Below are positions 25,361-35,735 of a stretch of 64,000 nt of DNA, one piece after another. Below the pieces are notes generated by a model that was not told where the DNA came from, did not search any database, and was given only the letters and a program-made list of their open reading frames with translations. The position numbers and the translations under genes are program-made. The first letter of the stretch is position 1; the number at the start of each line of letters is the position of its first letter. This stretch comes from Acidobacteriota bacterium (GTDB taxonomy: Bacteria; Acidobacteriota; Terriglobia; Bryobacterales; Bryobacteraceae): NCBI GenBank assembly GCA_023436715.1, contig JAEZIJ010000030.1:1-64000 (forward strand). The letters run 5' to 3'.

Positions 25361-25369
25361 TGGTGCAAG

Positions 25370-26050
25370 GTGTTCCGGGCAATCAAAGAACAGATCGACA
25401 CCATTTTCCGGGAAGATCCCGCGGCAAGCAGTGTGCTCGAGATCATTCTCTGTTACCCGGGTTTCCACGCCATCCTGATGCACCGCGTCGCACACAAGTT
25501 CTACCGCTGGGGCATGCGTGGGTTCTCGCGTTTCCTCTCGCAGGTGAGCCGCTTCCTGACCGGCATCGAAATACATCCCGGCGCAACCATCGGCCGGCGT
25601 TTCTTCATCGACCACGGCATGGGCGTCGTCATCGGCGAAACCGCTGAAATCGGCGACGACGTGCTGCTCTACCAGGGCGTCACACTCGGCGGGACCGGCA
25701 AGGAGAAGGGCAAGCGGCACCCCACGGTCGGCAATCACGTTGTGGTCGGAACCGGCGCGAAGGTGCTCGGCAACATCCGCATCGGCGACCACGTAAAGAT
25801 CGGCGCCGGCTCGGTGGTGATTCGTCCCGTACCGGACCACTCGACCGTAGTCGGCATTCCCGGGCGTGTCGTCGGCGCCCGCGGCATGGGAGCCGAAACC
25901 GCCGGGACGGAAGACGCGGACGTCCTCGAACACGGAAAGCTGCCCGACCCCGAGGGACAGGCTCTCGAGGATCTGGCCAAACGCGTGGCTCAACTGGAAG
26001 AGCAGATCCGGGCGCTCTCGGAGGAACGGCAGCACTCGGGACTGCGCTAA
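25370..26050 (+). CDS. cysE: serine O-acetyltransferase
   Basis: CysE makes O-acetylserine from serine and acetyl-CoA, the first step of cysteine synthesis. The 226-residue protein starts with GTG. An N-terminal helical region is followed by left-handed beta-helix hexapeptides: [45 protein letters not shown], containing the catalytic DHG...[11 protein letters not shown] closes the helix. The C-terminal 45 residues form a charged tail ending in a short coiled coil ([19 protein letters not shown]). It converges on pheT with 11 bases between. Confidence 0.94.
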   Translation: MFRAIKEQIDTIFREDPAASSVLEIILCYPGFHAILMHRVAHKFYRWGMRGFSRFLSQVSRFLTGIEIHPGATIGRRFFIDHGMGVVIGETAEIGDDVLLYQGVTLGGTGKEKGKRHPTVGNHVVVGTGAKVLGNIRIGDHVKIGAGSVVIRPVPDHSTVVGIPGRVVGARGMGAETAGTEDADVLEHGKLPDPEGQALEDLAKRVAQLEEQIRALSEERQHSGLR

Positions 26051-26061
26051 CGCGGGCCGGA

Positions 26062-28392
26062 TCAGATCCGCAGTTCGTACCCCAGCGTCTTCATGCGGTC
26101 GATAATGGCCGAGCGGACCGCACCCACTTCGTCCAGCGAGAGCGTGTGATCGGCCGCCGCGATTGTGACCCGGAAGGAAACGCTCTTGCGGCCCTCCGGA
26201 ATCGGCGGTCCCGAGTACTCGCGCAGGAACTCGATCGACTCCAGTTGCGGCCCGGCGGATCCGGTTATGAGTTTCTGGAGATTGCCGGCCAGTTCGCGCG
26301 CGCCGGCGATCACGGAAAGATCGAAGGCGCTCGCCGGGTATCGGCGGATCGTCTTGTACCGCTTCTCGCGTGGCTGTAATTCCTGAACGAGCCGCAGATC
26401 CAAATCCAGCACCGCCGCCCGCCCGTCGACGAACGAAGGATGGAACTCGAACAGGCGGCCCACAGTGCGCCCCTGCCAGAGAACTTCCACCGAGCGCGCC
26501 GGATGCTCGAACGGGCGCGGCGCGGCCGGTTTCACTTCTGCGTCCGGCATCAGGCACTCCGCGACCCGTTTCAACTCGAACAGGTTTTGCTCGCCATCCT
26601 CGCGCCGGTACATGGCGGCGGCGAGGTGCGGCACTTCATCCGGCAGGCCCTCGGAGCGCTTGTGAACCTCGTACCCGAGTTCGAACAGCCGGAACGAATC
26701 CAGGTGGCGCGCGTTGTCGAGGATGTTGCGGTAGATACCAGGGAGAAGGCTGCTGCGCATGTGGCTCTGGTCCGCCGCGATGGGGTTCGCGACGCGCACG
26801 TGCGCCTCGGGGTCGAAGCCGAGCGCGGCAACCTGCTGCTCGCCTAGAAACGAATAGTTGTAGACCTCGGTGAATCCCTGCGCCGCTACCATGGAGCGAA
26901 CGCCGCGATGGAACAGCCGGGCGTCGTCGTCCGGCGGGGGCGTTACGGCCATCACCGGGGCTTGCGGCGTGATGGAATCGTAGCCAATCATCCGCCCGAC
27001 CTCTTCGACGAGATCGTCCTTGATGGAAATGTCCTTCGTAGCGCGCCAGCCCGGCACGGTTACGGAGAACACTCCTGGCGCGGATTCGGTCACACCGAAG
27101 GCGAGCCGCTCGAGAATATCCCGCACGGTTTCGGGCGCAACCCGGCAGCCCAGTTTCTTCGCGAGCCAGTCAAGCGGAAGCACGATCGGCGCAGGCGCGG
27201 GAATGTCTTTCTTCTGGTCGGCCACCCCGCCCACGATCCGGATGCCGGGCGACACCAGCTTGAACAGTTCCACTGCACGCGCCAGGCCGCGCAGGGTGTT
27301 CGCCGGGTCCTGCGCCTTTTCGTACCGCATGGAGGCATCGGTGCGCAGCTTGAGCCTGGATGACGTCTTGCGGATGTTCGAAGCGGAGAAGCAAGCGCTC
27401 TCGAGAACGATGCGCGTCGTGCGCTCGTTGATCGAGCTGTCGAGGCCGCCGATCACGCCGGCCAGGGCTATCGGTCCGCGCGCATCCGCGATCACGAGGC
27501 TATTGCGGTCCAGCGTGTAGGTTTCCTCGTTCAGTGCGACGAACAACGCGCCTTCCGGAGCGCGCCGGATGAAGATGGTATCGCCGTGGAGCAGATCGCG
27601 GTCGAAGGCGTGCATCGGCTGCGCCAGTTCGGCCATGATGAAGTTCGTCACGTCAACGATGTTGTTGATCGGGTTGAGGCCGATCGCTTCGAGGCGATAC
27701 TGCAACCACAGCGGCGACGGCCGCACGGTGACGTTCTCGAACACCAGGGCGCTGTAACGCGGGCAAAGGTCGAGGTCCTCAATCGCCACCTTGACCGGAG
27801 AAGGTCCGGCCGGCGCCAGTTCCGGCTTCACCGGATCGATGAGCCGCCGCTCGGCAATCGCGGCGACCTCGCGAGCCATCCCGTAGTGGCCCCAAAGGTC
27901 CGGGCGATGCGTCAGCGACTTGTTATCGATTTCGATGATGGTGTCGGGCCGGCAGCCGGGGATCTGAGCGCCGGGCTCGACATCGAGTTCGATCACTCCC
28001 GAAGCGTCGCGATTAATGCCGAGTTCGGCGCCGCTGGCGAGCATGCCGTCGCTCTCGACGCCGTCGATGGCCACGCCGCCGATCTCGCGCCCGCCCAGGC
28101 TCGTCCCGGCCGGAACGTAAGCGGTCACGATGCCCGGCCGGCAGTTCGGAGCGCCGCACACGACGGTCCGAGTGCCATACGAGCCCGCCTCGATCACCGC
28201 CTTCACGTTGTGGCTGCCGTCGATCGGCTCTACGCTTGCGACCTTCGCGGCCACCACGCGCGCAAGATGCGCCCCCACCGGGGACACGCCCTCGCACTCG
28301 GCCGTTTTCATCGTGATCAGCCGGCCGAGTTCCGGCGGAGCGGACTCAAGCCCTTCGACGAGTTCGGAAAGCCAGTTATAGGAGAAATTCAA
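26062..28392 (-). CDS. pheT: phenylalanyl-tRNA synthetase beta subunit
   Basis: 776 residues, the usual bacterial PheT length. It carries an N-terminal EMAP-like tRNA-binding domain (AKVASVEPIDGSHNVKAVIEAG...VCGAPNCRPG), B3/B4 editing domain, B5 domain, a catalytic-core-like domain (RSSLLPGIYRNILDNARH...LFELGYEVH) and a C-terminal anticodon-binding FDX-ACB domain (RRYPASAFDLSVIAGA). It forms the alpha2-beta2 enzyme with PheS, encoded 22 bases upstream. Confidence 0.97.
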   Translation of the reverse strand: MNFSYNWLSELVEGLESAPPELGRLITMKTAECEGVSPVGAHLARVVAAKVASVEPIDGSHNVKAVIEAGSYGTRTVVCGAPNCRPGIVTAYVPAGTSLGGREIGGVAIDGVESDGMLASGAELGINRDASGVIELDVEPGAQIPGCRPDTIIEIDNKSLTHRPDLWGHYGMAREVAAIAERRLIDPVKPELAPAGPSPVKVAIEDLDLCPRYSALVFENVTVRPSPLWLQYRLEAIGLNPINNIVDVTNFIMAELAQPMHAFDRDLLHGDTIFIRRAPEGALFVALNEETYTLDRNSLVIADARGPIALAGVIGGLDSSINERTTRIVLESACFSASNIRKTSSRLKLRTDASMRYEKAQDPANTLRGLARAVELFKLVSPGIRIVGGVADQKKDIPAPAPIVLPLDWLAKKLGCRVAPETVRDILERLAFGVTESAPGVFSVTVPGWRATKDISIKDDLVEEVGRMIGYDSITPQAPVMAVTPPPDDDARLFHRGVRSMVAAQGFTEVYNYSFLGEQQVAALGFDPEAHVRVANPIAADQSHMRSSLLPGIYRNILDNARHLDSFRLFELGYEVHKRSEGLPDEVPHLAAAMYRREDGEQNLFELKRVAECLMPDAEVKPAAPRPFEHPARSVEVLWQGRTVGRLFEFHPSFVDGRAAVLDLDLRLVQELQPREKRYKTIRRYPASAFDLSVIAGARELAGNLQKLITGSAGPQLESIEFLREYSGPPIPEGRKSVSFRVTIAAADHTLSLDEVGAVRSAIIDRMKTLGYELRI

Positions 28393-28414
28393 CGGAAAAC
28401 CTCGAAATCGCGGA

Positions 28415-29455
28415 TCAGAACTGTTTCAAGAACCTTAAATCACCGCCCTGGAGCAGCCGGATGTCGTCGATGCCGTACCGCATCATCGCCAGGCGCGTCA
28501 GTCCCAGGCCGAATGCAAAACCGTTCCATTCTTCCGGATCGATGCCGCTCGTGCGCAGCACGTTCGGATGCACCAGGCCGCACGGCAGCAGTTCCACCCA
28601 GCCGCCCTGCTTGCACACGGGGCAGCCCTCGCCGCCGCAGATGAGGCACTTGATGTCCAGTTCGAACCCCGGCTCGACGAACGGGAAATAGCCTGGGCGG
28701 AGCCGCACCGTCACATCCCGCCCGAAGATATTGCTGAGCAGGGTCTTCATGAAGTAGATCAGGTGGGCCACCGAGACGTCGCGATCCACCATCATGCCTT
28801 CGAGCTGGTAAAACGTGTGCTCGTGCGAGGCGTCCACTTCCTCGTTGCGGAATACGCGGCCCGGCGCGATCATCCGCAGCGGCGGCCCGAGACGCTCCAT
28901 GCCGCGGACCTGCACGGGTGAAGTGTGCGTGCGCAGAAGGCTGCCGTCGGTAAGCCAGAACGTGTCCTGCATGTCGCGCGCCGGGTGGTCCGAGGGTATG
29001 TTCAGCGCATCGAAATTGTGGTACTCGTCCTCGACTTCGGGACCGCCGAGCACGGCAAAGCCCATCGAAGTGAACAGGTCCTCGATTTCGCGCTGGATCT
29101 GCGTGATCGGGTGCAGGCTGCCGGGGCGCGGGCCCGGCGCAGGCAGCGTCAGGTCCACCCATTCAGCGTCCAGCCGCGCGGCCATCGCCTGCTGCTCAAA
29201 AACCGACTTGCGCGCTTCGAGCGCAGCCTCGAGGCCTTGCTTCACCGAGTTCAGCAGCTTGCCAATGCGCGCCTTCTCCTCGGGAGCGAGCCGGCCCATT
29301 TGTTTGCTGATCTGCGCGAGCGCACCCTTGCGGCCGAGCACTTCAACGCGCACGGACTCCAGCTCTTCGGGCTTGCCCGCGGCACTGATGCGTGCCCGCG
29401 CGCCCGCTTCTATCTCATTGAGCGTATTTTCCAGGGACACAATAGATTCCGGCAT
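28415..29455 (-). CDS. pheS: phenylalanyl-tRNA synthetase alpha subunit
   Basis: 346 residues. An N-terminal coiled-coil arm (about 1-90) precedes the class II core. Motif 2 appears as GRVFRNEEVDASHEHTFYQLEG and motif 3 as AFGLGLTRLAMMRYGI. A cysteine-rich insert (CLICGGEGCPVC) precedes WVELLPCGLVHPNVL, as in many bacterial PheS. It is transcribed with pheT and with the small gene 3 bases upstream. Confidence 0.97.
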   Translation of the reverse strand: MPESIVSLENTLNEIEAGARARISAAGKPEELESVRVEVLGRKGALAQISKQMGRLAPEEKARIGKLLNSVKQGLEAALEARKSVFEQQAMAARLDAEWVDLTLPAPGPRPGSLHPITQIQREIEDLFTSMGFAVLGGPEVEDEYHNFDALNIPSDHPARDMQDTFWLTDGSLLRTHTSPVQVRGMERLGPPLRMIAPGRVFRNEEVDASHEHTFYQLEGMMVDRDVSVAHLIYFMKTLLSNIFGRDVTVRLRPGYFPFVEPGFELDIKCLICGGEGCPVCKQGGWVELLPCGLVHPNVLRTSGIDPEEWNGFAFGLGLTRLAMMRYGIDDIRLLQGGDLRFLKQF

Positions 29456-29458
29456 GGG

Positions 29459-29920
29459 TCAGGCCGCCGGCACGAACATTTCCGGCTCTTTTGAAAGCTC
29501 CCAGGCAAGGTGGTTGATGTAGAGCCGCAGAACGGGTTCCGGGTAGGCGCCGTGGAACTTCTCGTACACACGCGCCTGCCAGCCTTCGGTCAGGTACTGG
29601 TCCGCACTCAGGTTCTTGTCGAAGAACCCATCCTGATTCGGGATGCCCAAAAAATCCAAAACCGCGCGGATCATATCGAGGTGCGCGATCAGAACGGCCT
29701 GCGCCAGATCCCTCGCAAACTCTTCGTCGCCCTCCTTCAGCCGGGCCCAGAACCGCGGAGTCCCCTTGCGAAGACTTTCCGTATTCAGCTTTGCCAAGTG
29801 GGTGCGCGTTTTCACAGCCTCGTAAAGCTGGTAGGTCTTCAGTTTTCCGATCGAAATCTGGCGTATCAGCTGGGCGAAAACATCTTCGCCAAGCGAAAGA
29901 AAAACCTGGGAAAGCTGCAT
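29459..29920 (-). CDS. conserved hypothetical protein upstream of pheS
   Basis: 153 residues from the ATG at 29920. It is mostly helical and soluble: LSQVFLSLGEDVFAQLIRQISIGKLKTYQLYEAVKTRTHL, then a middle region with RLKEGDEEFARDLAQAVLIAHLDMI and a tail ending ELSKEPEMFVPAA. There is no signal peptide or known motif. The stop lies 3 bases before the pheS start, so it leads the pheS-pheT transcript. The function is unknown; the position hints at a link to translation (inference). Confidence 0.75.
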   Translation of the reverse strand: MQLSQVFLSLGEDVFAQLIRQISIGKLKTYQLYEAVKTRTHLAKLNTESLRKGTPRFWARLKEGDEEFARDLAQAVLIAHLDMIRAVLDFLGIPNQDGFFDKNLSADQYLTEGWQARVYEKFHGAYPEPVLRLYINHLAWELSKEPEMFVPAA

Positions 29921-29927
29921 CAACGCC

Positions 29928-29933
29928 AGCGTA
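29928..29933 (-). promoter_or_regulatory. -10-like TACGCT before the pheST operon
   Basis: On the minus strand TACGCT ends 7 bases before the ATG of the first gene. No ribosome site is visible. Confidence 0.3.
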
Positions 29934-29978
29934 ACATATATGGTTCAGGCTGTTCCGGAGTTGGTGGTCCGCGGCGCC

Positions 29979-30473
29979 TCAGAACCGATATCCGACAGCC
30001 ACGGAAGGCAACACAGTCAGCGTGGGTCCGACATGCCCGTAGAGGCGGACCTGAGGCCGGATGAACAGCGACTTCCACAGGCCGATCGTCGCTCCGCCAC
30101 CGAAGATTACAGCGAAACTGGTACCGCTCCACTCGTATGTGCTGGAAGTGGGGCGAACAACCCCAGCGCCGATCTGAATGAAGGGCCGGGTCCGCCCCCG
30201 AGTGCCTTGGACCACGTAGCTTCCGGTGGCGAAGTGGCAGTTTTCGTCGCCCCTGGCGTGGACATTGTTGAAGAGGTAATCGAACTGAATCCGGTGGCGG
30301 CCCGAATACGGGAAACCAAAGCTGAGTCCCACGGCCGATACTCCGTGCGTATCCTGGTCGTCGCCAGCGGAGGAACCGCCGCCGCCAACGATGGAAAGAT
30401 CGGCCTGCCGGGCAACGGCAGGAAGCGCCAGGGCGATGGATGCAATCAGGTGAACGATGAGTTTTGGCGACAT
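29979..30473 (-). CDS. small outer-membrane beta-barrel-like protein
   Basis: 164 residues from the ATG at 30473, which is followed by a clear signal peptide (LIVHLIASIALALPAVA); upstream codons read unlike protein. Alternating short strands (GLSFGFPYSGRHRIQFDYLFN, RPFIQIGAGVV, FAVIFGGGATIGLW, FIRPQVRLYGHV) and a terminal YRF fit an 8-strand barrel. It could be of the OmpW/PagL size class, but no catalytic motif is evident. Confidence 0.75.
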   Translation of the reverse strand: MSPKLIVHLIASIALALPAVARQADLSIVGGGGSSAGDDQDTHGVSAVGLSFGFPYSGRHRIQFDYLFNNVHARGDENCHFATGSYVVQGTRGRTRPFIQIGAGVVRPTSSTYEWSGTSFAVIFGGGATIGLWKSLFIRPQVRLYGHVGPTLTVLPSVAVGYRF

Positions 30474-30597
30474 TGTCTCAGTTCCATGAAGACTTGGTCC
30501 GCCGCACAAACTGTCATGAAATTGTCACGCGCGTGCAAATTTCTTACCGTAGAGCGGGCCTCGGGCCCAGTTCGCTACAATTGAACTTTCGGTCTAA

Positions 30598-31902
<1,305 letters not shown>

Positions 31903-32320
31903 GCATCGGCTTCGTAGCAGGGCAGGCTGAAGCCGTGCCGCAGAGCCATGAGAAGCTTCGGGCTTTTAGCCCCTGTCTATGGGCAATACCCAAGCGCAAT
32001 GCCGATCGGACAAGATCCATGCGTCCTGCACGCGCGGTTTTCGCCACTGCGAGGACGAGGCAAGGACGACGACAATCGGAACGCAATGCAACGTGGATGA
32101 TCGATGTGCTACGCTCATACGCCGTTGCCGGGAAGGTCCAGTTGCATGACTTGCGAGAAAAGCGGCAGGGGCTAAAGCCCGTGGCTTGGCAAGGGCTTGC
32201 GGCACGGCTGAAGCCGTGCCCTGATACAAGGCCCAAGCCACGGCCTTCCACTCAAACGCCGTAGCCGGCCGCGGGCCACGCGCGCGTGGCCCGCTCTCGT
32301 ATAAGCCCTGCCCTACGGCG
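31903..32320. repeat. gene-free repeat cluster between purA and the OmpA-like gene
   Basis: No gene is visible here. GGCACGGC-TGAA-GCCGTGCC (32201-32220), followed by CTGATACAAG, is the hairpin unit that recurs in the tandem array at 42409-42645. The stretch 31944-31995 (CATGAGAAG..., GGGCTTTTAGCCCCTGT, CAATACCCA) recurs inverted at about 42350-42405. A perfect 24-bp palindrome lies at 32271-32294. Arms ACGCCGTAG (32256-32264) and CTACGGCGT (32313-32321) enclose it and reach the stop codon of the next gene. Confidence 0.8.
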
Positions 32321-34849
32321 TCACCTGGGCGGCGCCGGATTCACCTTCACCGTTACCGTCACATGCACCGGCAAGCCCGTCTCACCCCTTACCGCTAGCA
32401 CGTAAGTCGTATCCACCATGGGCCGGGCCTCCACCGAACCGTTCAGCGGAACGCTTCCAATCGTGGGCGTAATGTTTGTCGATGCCGCGTTCTCGGTAGT
32501 CCAGGAGAGCAGCACCGGCTCGCCGGCGTTAATCGTCGCCGGACTCGCGGTAAAGGAAGTGACTTTGGCGGGAAGCAGCGCCCTGACCGTTGCGGTGGCC
32601 GTCACCTGTCCGCCGGCATTACTCGCGGTGAGTGTGTAAGTGGTCGTGGTTGTGGGGTAGACATCCAAGCTGCCCGTCGGGTTCACCTTACCCACCCCAC
32701 TGATCGTGACATCGGTGGCGTTCAATACCTGCCAGGTCAGAGTGGCAAGCTGGCCGGCCGGGACGGCACGGGGGCTCGCCTGGAAGCTCAGAATCGTAAC
32801 CTGCGGGGCTCCAACAGTCACCGTGACCGACTCGTTCACCTCCCCTTTCGCGTTGCGCGCGGTCAGTTTGTAAGTAGTCGTTTGCGTTGGCGACACGCTG
32901 GACGTGCCCTGCGGGTTGACGCTCCCAAGCCCGGTGATCTCCACCGAATCGGCATCCTCAACCTGCCAGGCGAGCGTGCTGCTTTGCCCCGGATTGATGC
33001 TGGCCGGGCCGGCCGTGAAGCGCACGACGCGGACCGGCGGAGCGGCCTTGGTCGTCACCGTAACTTTCGCCGTGCCTTGCGCGCCCTGCCCGTCCTTCAC
33101 CGTGAGCCGGAATGAGTAGGTTTGGCCTTCTGCCGCTGTGAACGTTGTCTTCGCGGCGGCAGGCGAGGACAGGTTGACGGACGGCCCCGCGAATTGAGTC
33201 CACAGATACGTGAGCTGGTCGCCATCCGGGTCGGAGGAAGCCGAACCGTCCAGCGTAACTATCCCGGCCGCGATGCCGATCTGGTCCGGCCCGGCATCCG
33301 CTACCGGCGCAGTGTTGCCCGTCCGCACGCGTCTGGTAATCAGCTCATACCGAACGCGCGGAATGTCGACAGGCACGGGGTGCTTCACCGCCGTGTACTG
33401 CTTCGGATTCAGCCAGTTGCCGAGTTGCAGTCCAAACACGATGCGGCCATCGTTCGTCGGCCCCACAAACGTCGGGTTCAGGCTGGCCTCGACCGTAAAC
33501 GCCCACAACGAGTTGAGGGGCTGCACCAGCCGGACCGTACCGCCCGGACGGTTTTCGCCGCCCTTGCTGAACAGCGCGCCGAAATTGGCGTCCATGTACG
33601 CGGTCTTCCACAAGCCAAGCGATGTACTTCCGCCAATCTGATCGACAACGCGCAGCGAGGTAACGTCAAAAATATTGAACGTGGTCAGGCCAGGCTGGGT
33701 CTGCACAGGCGTCCTTGCGAGCACGCGATCATTCAGGTACCCCTTGGTGCCGAAGAACCCGATCCGGCCTTGCTTGAAGAGGTAGTCCGCGGTGAGCACG
33801 CCCTGCCCGAGAGTGCCTCCGGCGTTGAGGTCGCCGATGTTCACGTGCTTGATGCTGCTGAATAGCCCGAGTTGCATGTCCTTCCAGCGGTTTACCAGCC
33901 CGATGTCGAACTGACCTTCCTGCCGGCCGGGGAAAAACAGGTACTCGGCCTCGGCCTGCAAGGCGCTGGTCTCCGTCTTGCCGAACGGCGCAAAGTAACG
34001 GCCTTTTCCGGAGAAGGTCAGGTTGCCCTTGCTGGACATCTTGATGTCGCGGTCGAATCCCGGGCGGAAAGTGTCGCCGAGCGTCGGACCAACATTGAGC
34101 CCGAGCAGCGCGAACCGGCTCGGCTTGGCCTGATTGATTGCATCGTTAGCGGTCGTTGTCATCATCTGCTGCAGTTCGGCGCGCTCAGGCGGCTTCGGCA
34201 GTTCCGCCACCTGCCTTTGGACGCCAGTCTGGGCCTGCTGGAGCGCGGCCACATCCTGTTTCAGCTTGTCGTTCTCGGCTTTCAGGTCCCTGATGGCCGC
34301 GAGAATTTCGTCGAGCTTATCCAGGCGCTTGAGCACTTCCTGGCAGCACATCTGCTGCTTCTGCTCGGCGGCCTGCATCGCCTTGATCGCCTCGCTGACG
34401 CCTCCGGCCGCCACCGTCCTGCCCTGGCCATCCACCAGGGTCATAGTGACGCGGCGGTTCATGAGCCGGCCCTCTTTCGTCTGGTTCGTGACTTTTGGCT
34501 GCCGCTTTCCTTGCGCGACGGTCGCAATCTGTGCCGCGCCGGCTCCGTATTTCACCAGGAAGCTCTTGACCGTTTCGGCGCGCTGACTCGAAAGCTTCTC
34601 GTTATAGCGGTCCGAACCCGCCGAATCGGTGTTGCCTTCGAGGGTGGCCTTGTAGTCGGGGTGCACATGGAGCAGTTCAGCCAGTCTGAGCAGGCTGGGG
34701 TATCCGTCCGAGAGAGTTGCGGAGTTGAATTCGAAGTTGATCTCTTCCCAATCGTCTTTGGTAGCTGTCGTATTCAGTCCCTGCGCGGAAACGAGCGCCA
34801 CCGAGACGCATACGACTGCAAGCAGACTGAGAGCGTTGCGAACGTGCAT
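32321..34849 (-). CDS. OmpA-domain envelope protein with PKD and Ig-like repeats
   Basis: 842 residues, start supported by GGAGGAG. The signal peptide (LSLLAVVCVSVALVSA) is followed directly by an OmpA peptidoglycan-binding domain (INFEFNSATLSDGY, GNTDSAGSDRYNEKLSSQRAE, NRRVTMTL; about 35-145). A coiled coil lies near 160-215 and a 250-residue beta-rich region follows. Next come one PKD domain (VADAGPDQIGIAAG...SSDPDGDQLTYLW) and three related Ig-like repeats (AGPASINPGQSSTLAW, ASPRAVPAGQLATLTW, ASPATINAGEPVLLSW). OmpA domains normally sit at the C-terminus, so this order is unusual. A surface-anchoring or adhesive role is inferred. Confidence 0.88.
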   Translation of the reverse strand: MHVRNALSLLAVVCVSVALVSAQGLNTTATKDDWEEINFEFNSATLSDGYPSLLRLAELLHVHPDYKATLEGNTDSAGSDRYNEKLSSQRAETVKSFLVKYGAGAAQIATVAQGKRQPKVTNQTKEGRLMNRRVTMTLVDGQGRTVAAGGVSEAIKAMQAAEQKQQMCCQEVLKRLDKLDEILAAIRDLKAENDKLKQDVAALQQAQTGVQRQVAELPKPPERAELQQMMTTTANDAINQAKPSRFALLGLNVGPTLGDTFRPGFDRDIKMSSKGNLTFSGKGRYFAPFGKTETSALQAEAEYLFFPGRQEGQFDIGLVNRWKDMQLGLFSSIKHVNIGDLNAGGTLGQGVLTADYLFKQGRIGFFGTKGYLNDRVLARTPVQTQPGLTTFNIFDVTSLRVVDQIGGSTSLGLWKTAYMDANFGALFSKGGENRPGGTVRLVQPLNSLWAFTVEASLNPTFVGPTNDGRIVFGLQLGNWLNPKQYTAVKHPVPVDIPRVRYELITRRVRTGNTAPVADAGPDQIGIAAGIVTLDGSASSDPDGDQLTYLWTQFAGPSVNLSSPAAAKTTFTAAEGQTYSFRLTVKDGQGAQGTAKVTVTTKAAPPVRVVRFTAGPASINPGQSSTLAWQVEDADSVEITGLGSVNPQGTSSVSPTQTTTYKLTARNAKGEVNESVTVTVGAPQVTILSFQASPRAVPAGQLATLTWQVLNATDVTISGVGKVNPTGSLDVYPTTTTTYTLTASNAGGQVTATATVRALLPAKVTSFTASPATINAGEPVLLSWTTENAASTNITPTIGSVPLNGSVEARPMVDTTYVLAVRGETGLPVHVTVTVKVNPAPPR

Positions 34850-34932
34850 GTGTTCTCCTCCAACACTGATAGCCGCACACCCGTCCGATCAAGGGTGTTC
34901 AGGGCTTTAAGTTCACAAGATGTAGATTGCTT

Positions 34933-34947
34933 TGTATTCAGAATACA
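34933..34947. promoter_or_regulatory. palindrome TGTATTC-A-GAATACA
   Basis: Perfect 7-bp arms surround a single A in the AT-rich gap between the OmpA-like gene (-) and rnpB (+). It looks like a dimeric repressor site, but no regulator is identified. Confidence 0.4.
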
Positions 34948-35019
34948 TATGTGGACGCTTGCGCCGCAAGGCAAAAGTGCGTTAACTCGTTGCCTGGCAA
35001 GCCCATTGGCCCCGTGCGC

Positions 35020-35025
35020 TATGAT
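35020..35025 (+). promoter_or_regulatory. -10 TATGAT of rnpB
   Basis: TATGAT lies about 8 bases before the 5' arm of helix P1, as expected for a transcript starting at about 35032. No good -35 is seen. Confidence 0.5.
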
Positions 35026-35030
35026 GAAGA

Positions 35031-35397
35031 CATAGGCCTGCCGGATGGGCAGTCGCTCCCGCAAGGGGGAGGAAAGTCCGGTCTCCACAGGGCAGCGTGC
35101 CGGCTAACGGCCGGGGGGATCCGATCAAAGCGGATTTCACGGAAAGTGCCACAGAAAATATACCGCCGGGCGTTCACGTCCGGTAAGGGTGAAAAGGTGC
35201 GGCAAGAGCGCACCGCGGCCGGAGTAATCCGGCTGGCAGGGTAAACCCCACGCGGAGCAAGACCAAATAGGAGAGGAGGAGCGGCCCGCTCCGCCAGACT
35301 CTCGGGTAGGTTGCTAGAGCCCGGCAGTAATGCCCGGCCCAGATGAATGACTGCCGCCCGCAAGGGTACAGAAACCGGCTTATAGTCCGGCAGGCCT
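35031..35397 (+). ncRNA. rnpB: RNase P RNA (class A)
   Basis: The catalytic RNA of RNase P trims the 5' leader from tRNA precursors. Conserved boxes occur in order: GAGGAAAGTCCGG (CR I) near 35070, CCACAGAAAATATACCGCC near 35150, GGTAAGGGTGAAAAGGTGCG near 35180, AAACCCCACGCGGAGCAAGA (CR IV) near 35245, and ACAGAAACCGGCTTATAG (CR V) near 35370. Helix P1 is formed by AGGCCTGCCGGA (35034-35045) and TCCGGCAGGCCT (35386-35397), fixing both ends. The length of about 365 bases is normal. It is flanked downstream by a mosaic repeat. Confidence 0.97.
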
Positions 35398-35429
35398 TAC
35401 GAGTTCGCGCGAACGGCCAAATCGCTGCT

Positions 35430-35735
35430 TCCGAGTGCGAGTGGGGCAGCCCCTCGGGCTGCACCGGCATCTCAGGCCGGCCACGCAGGCGGGCTGGGAG
35501 CGCGCCGCAGGGCGAGGCCCTGCCCCACTGGGAGATCCTGTCCGGTGTGTATTTTCATCACCCTTTGGTGGGCCGCAGGCCCATGCGGAACTCCCTTGAA
35601 AACGCATCCTCGCAAGGTGGGGTCAGCCCTTCTGGGCTGCCGCTGGGCTTTGCCCGGCGCAGCACAGGCCAGGAGGCCTGTGCCACACTCTGCCAGCGGA
35701 GGCACGAGCGTCGGCCATACCCGAACTCCCTTGAG
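35430..35735. repeat. mosaic intergenic repeat, copy B
   Basis: This gap between rnpB and the Ku gene has no gene. It contains the same blocks as copy A but shuffled: TTTTCATCACC...GGGCCGCAGGCCCATG is direct, while the GGGGCAGCCCCTCGGGCTGC...GGCCGGCC and CCTCGCAAGGTGGGGTCAGCCC blocks are inverted. The hairpin CACAGGCC-AGGA-GGCCTGTG lies near 35663. Confidence 0.8.
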
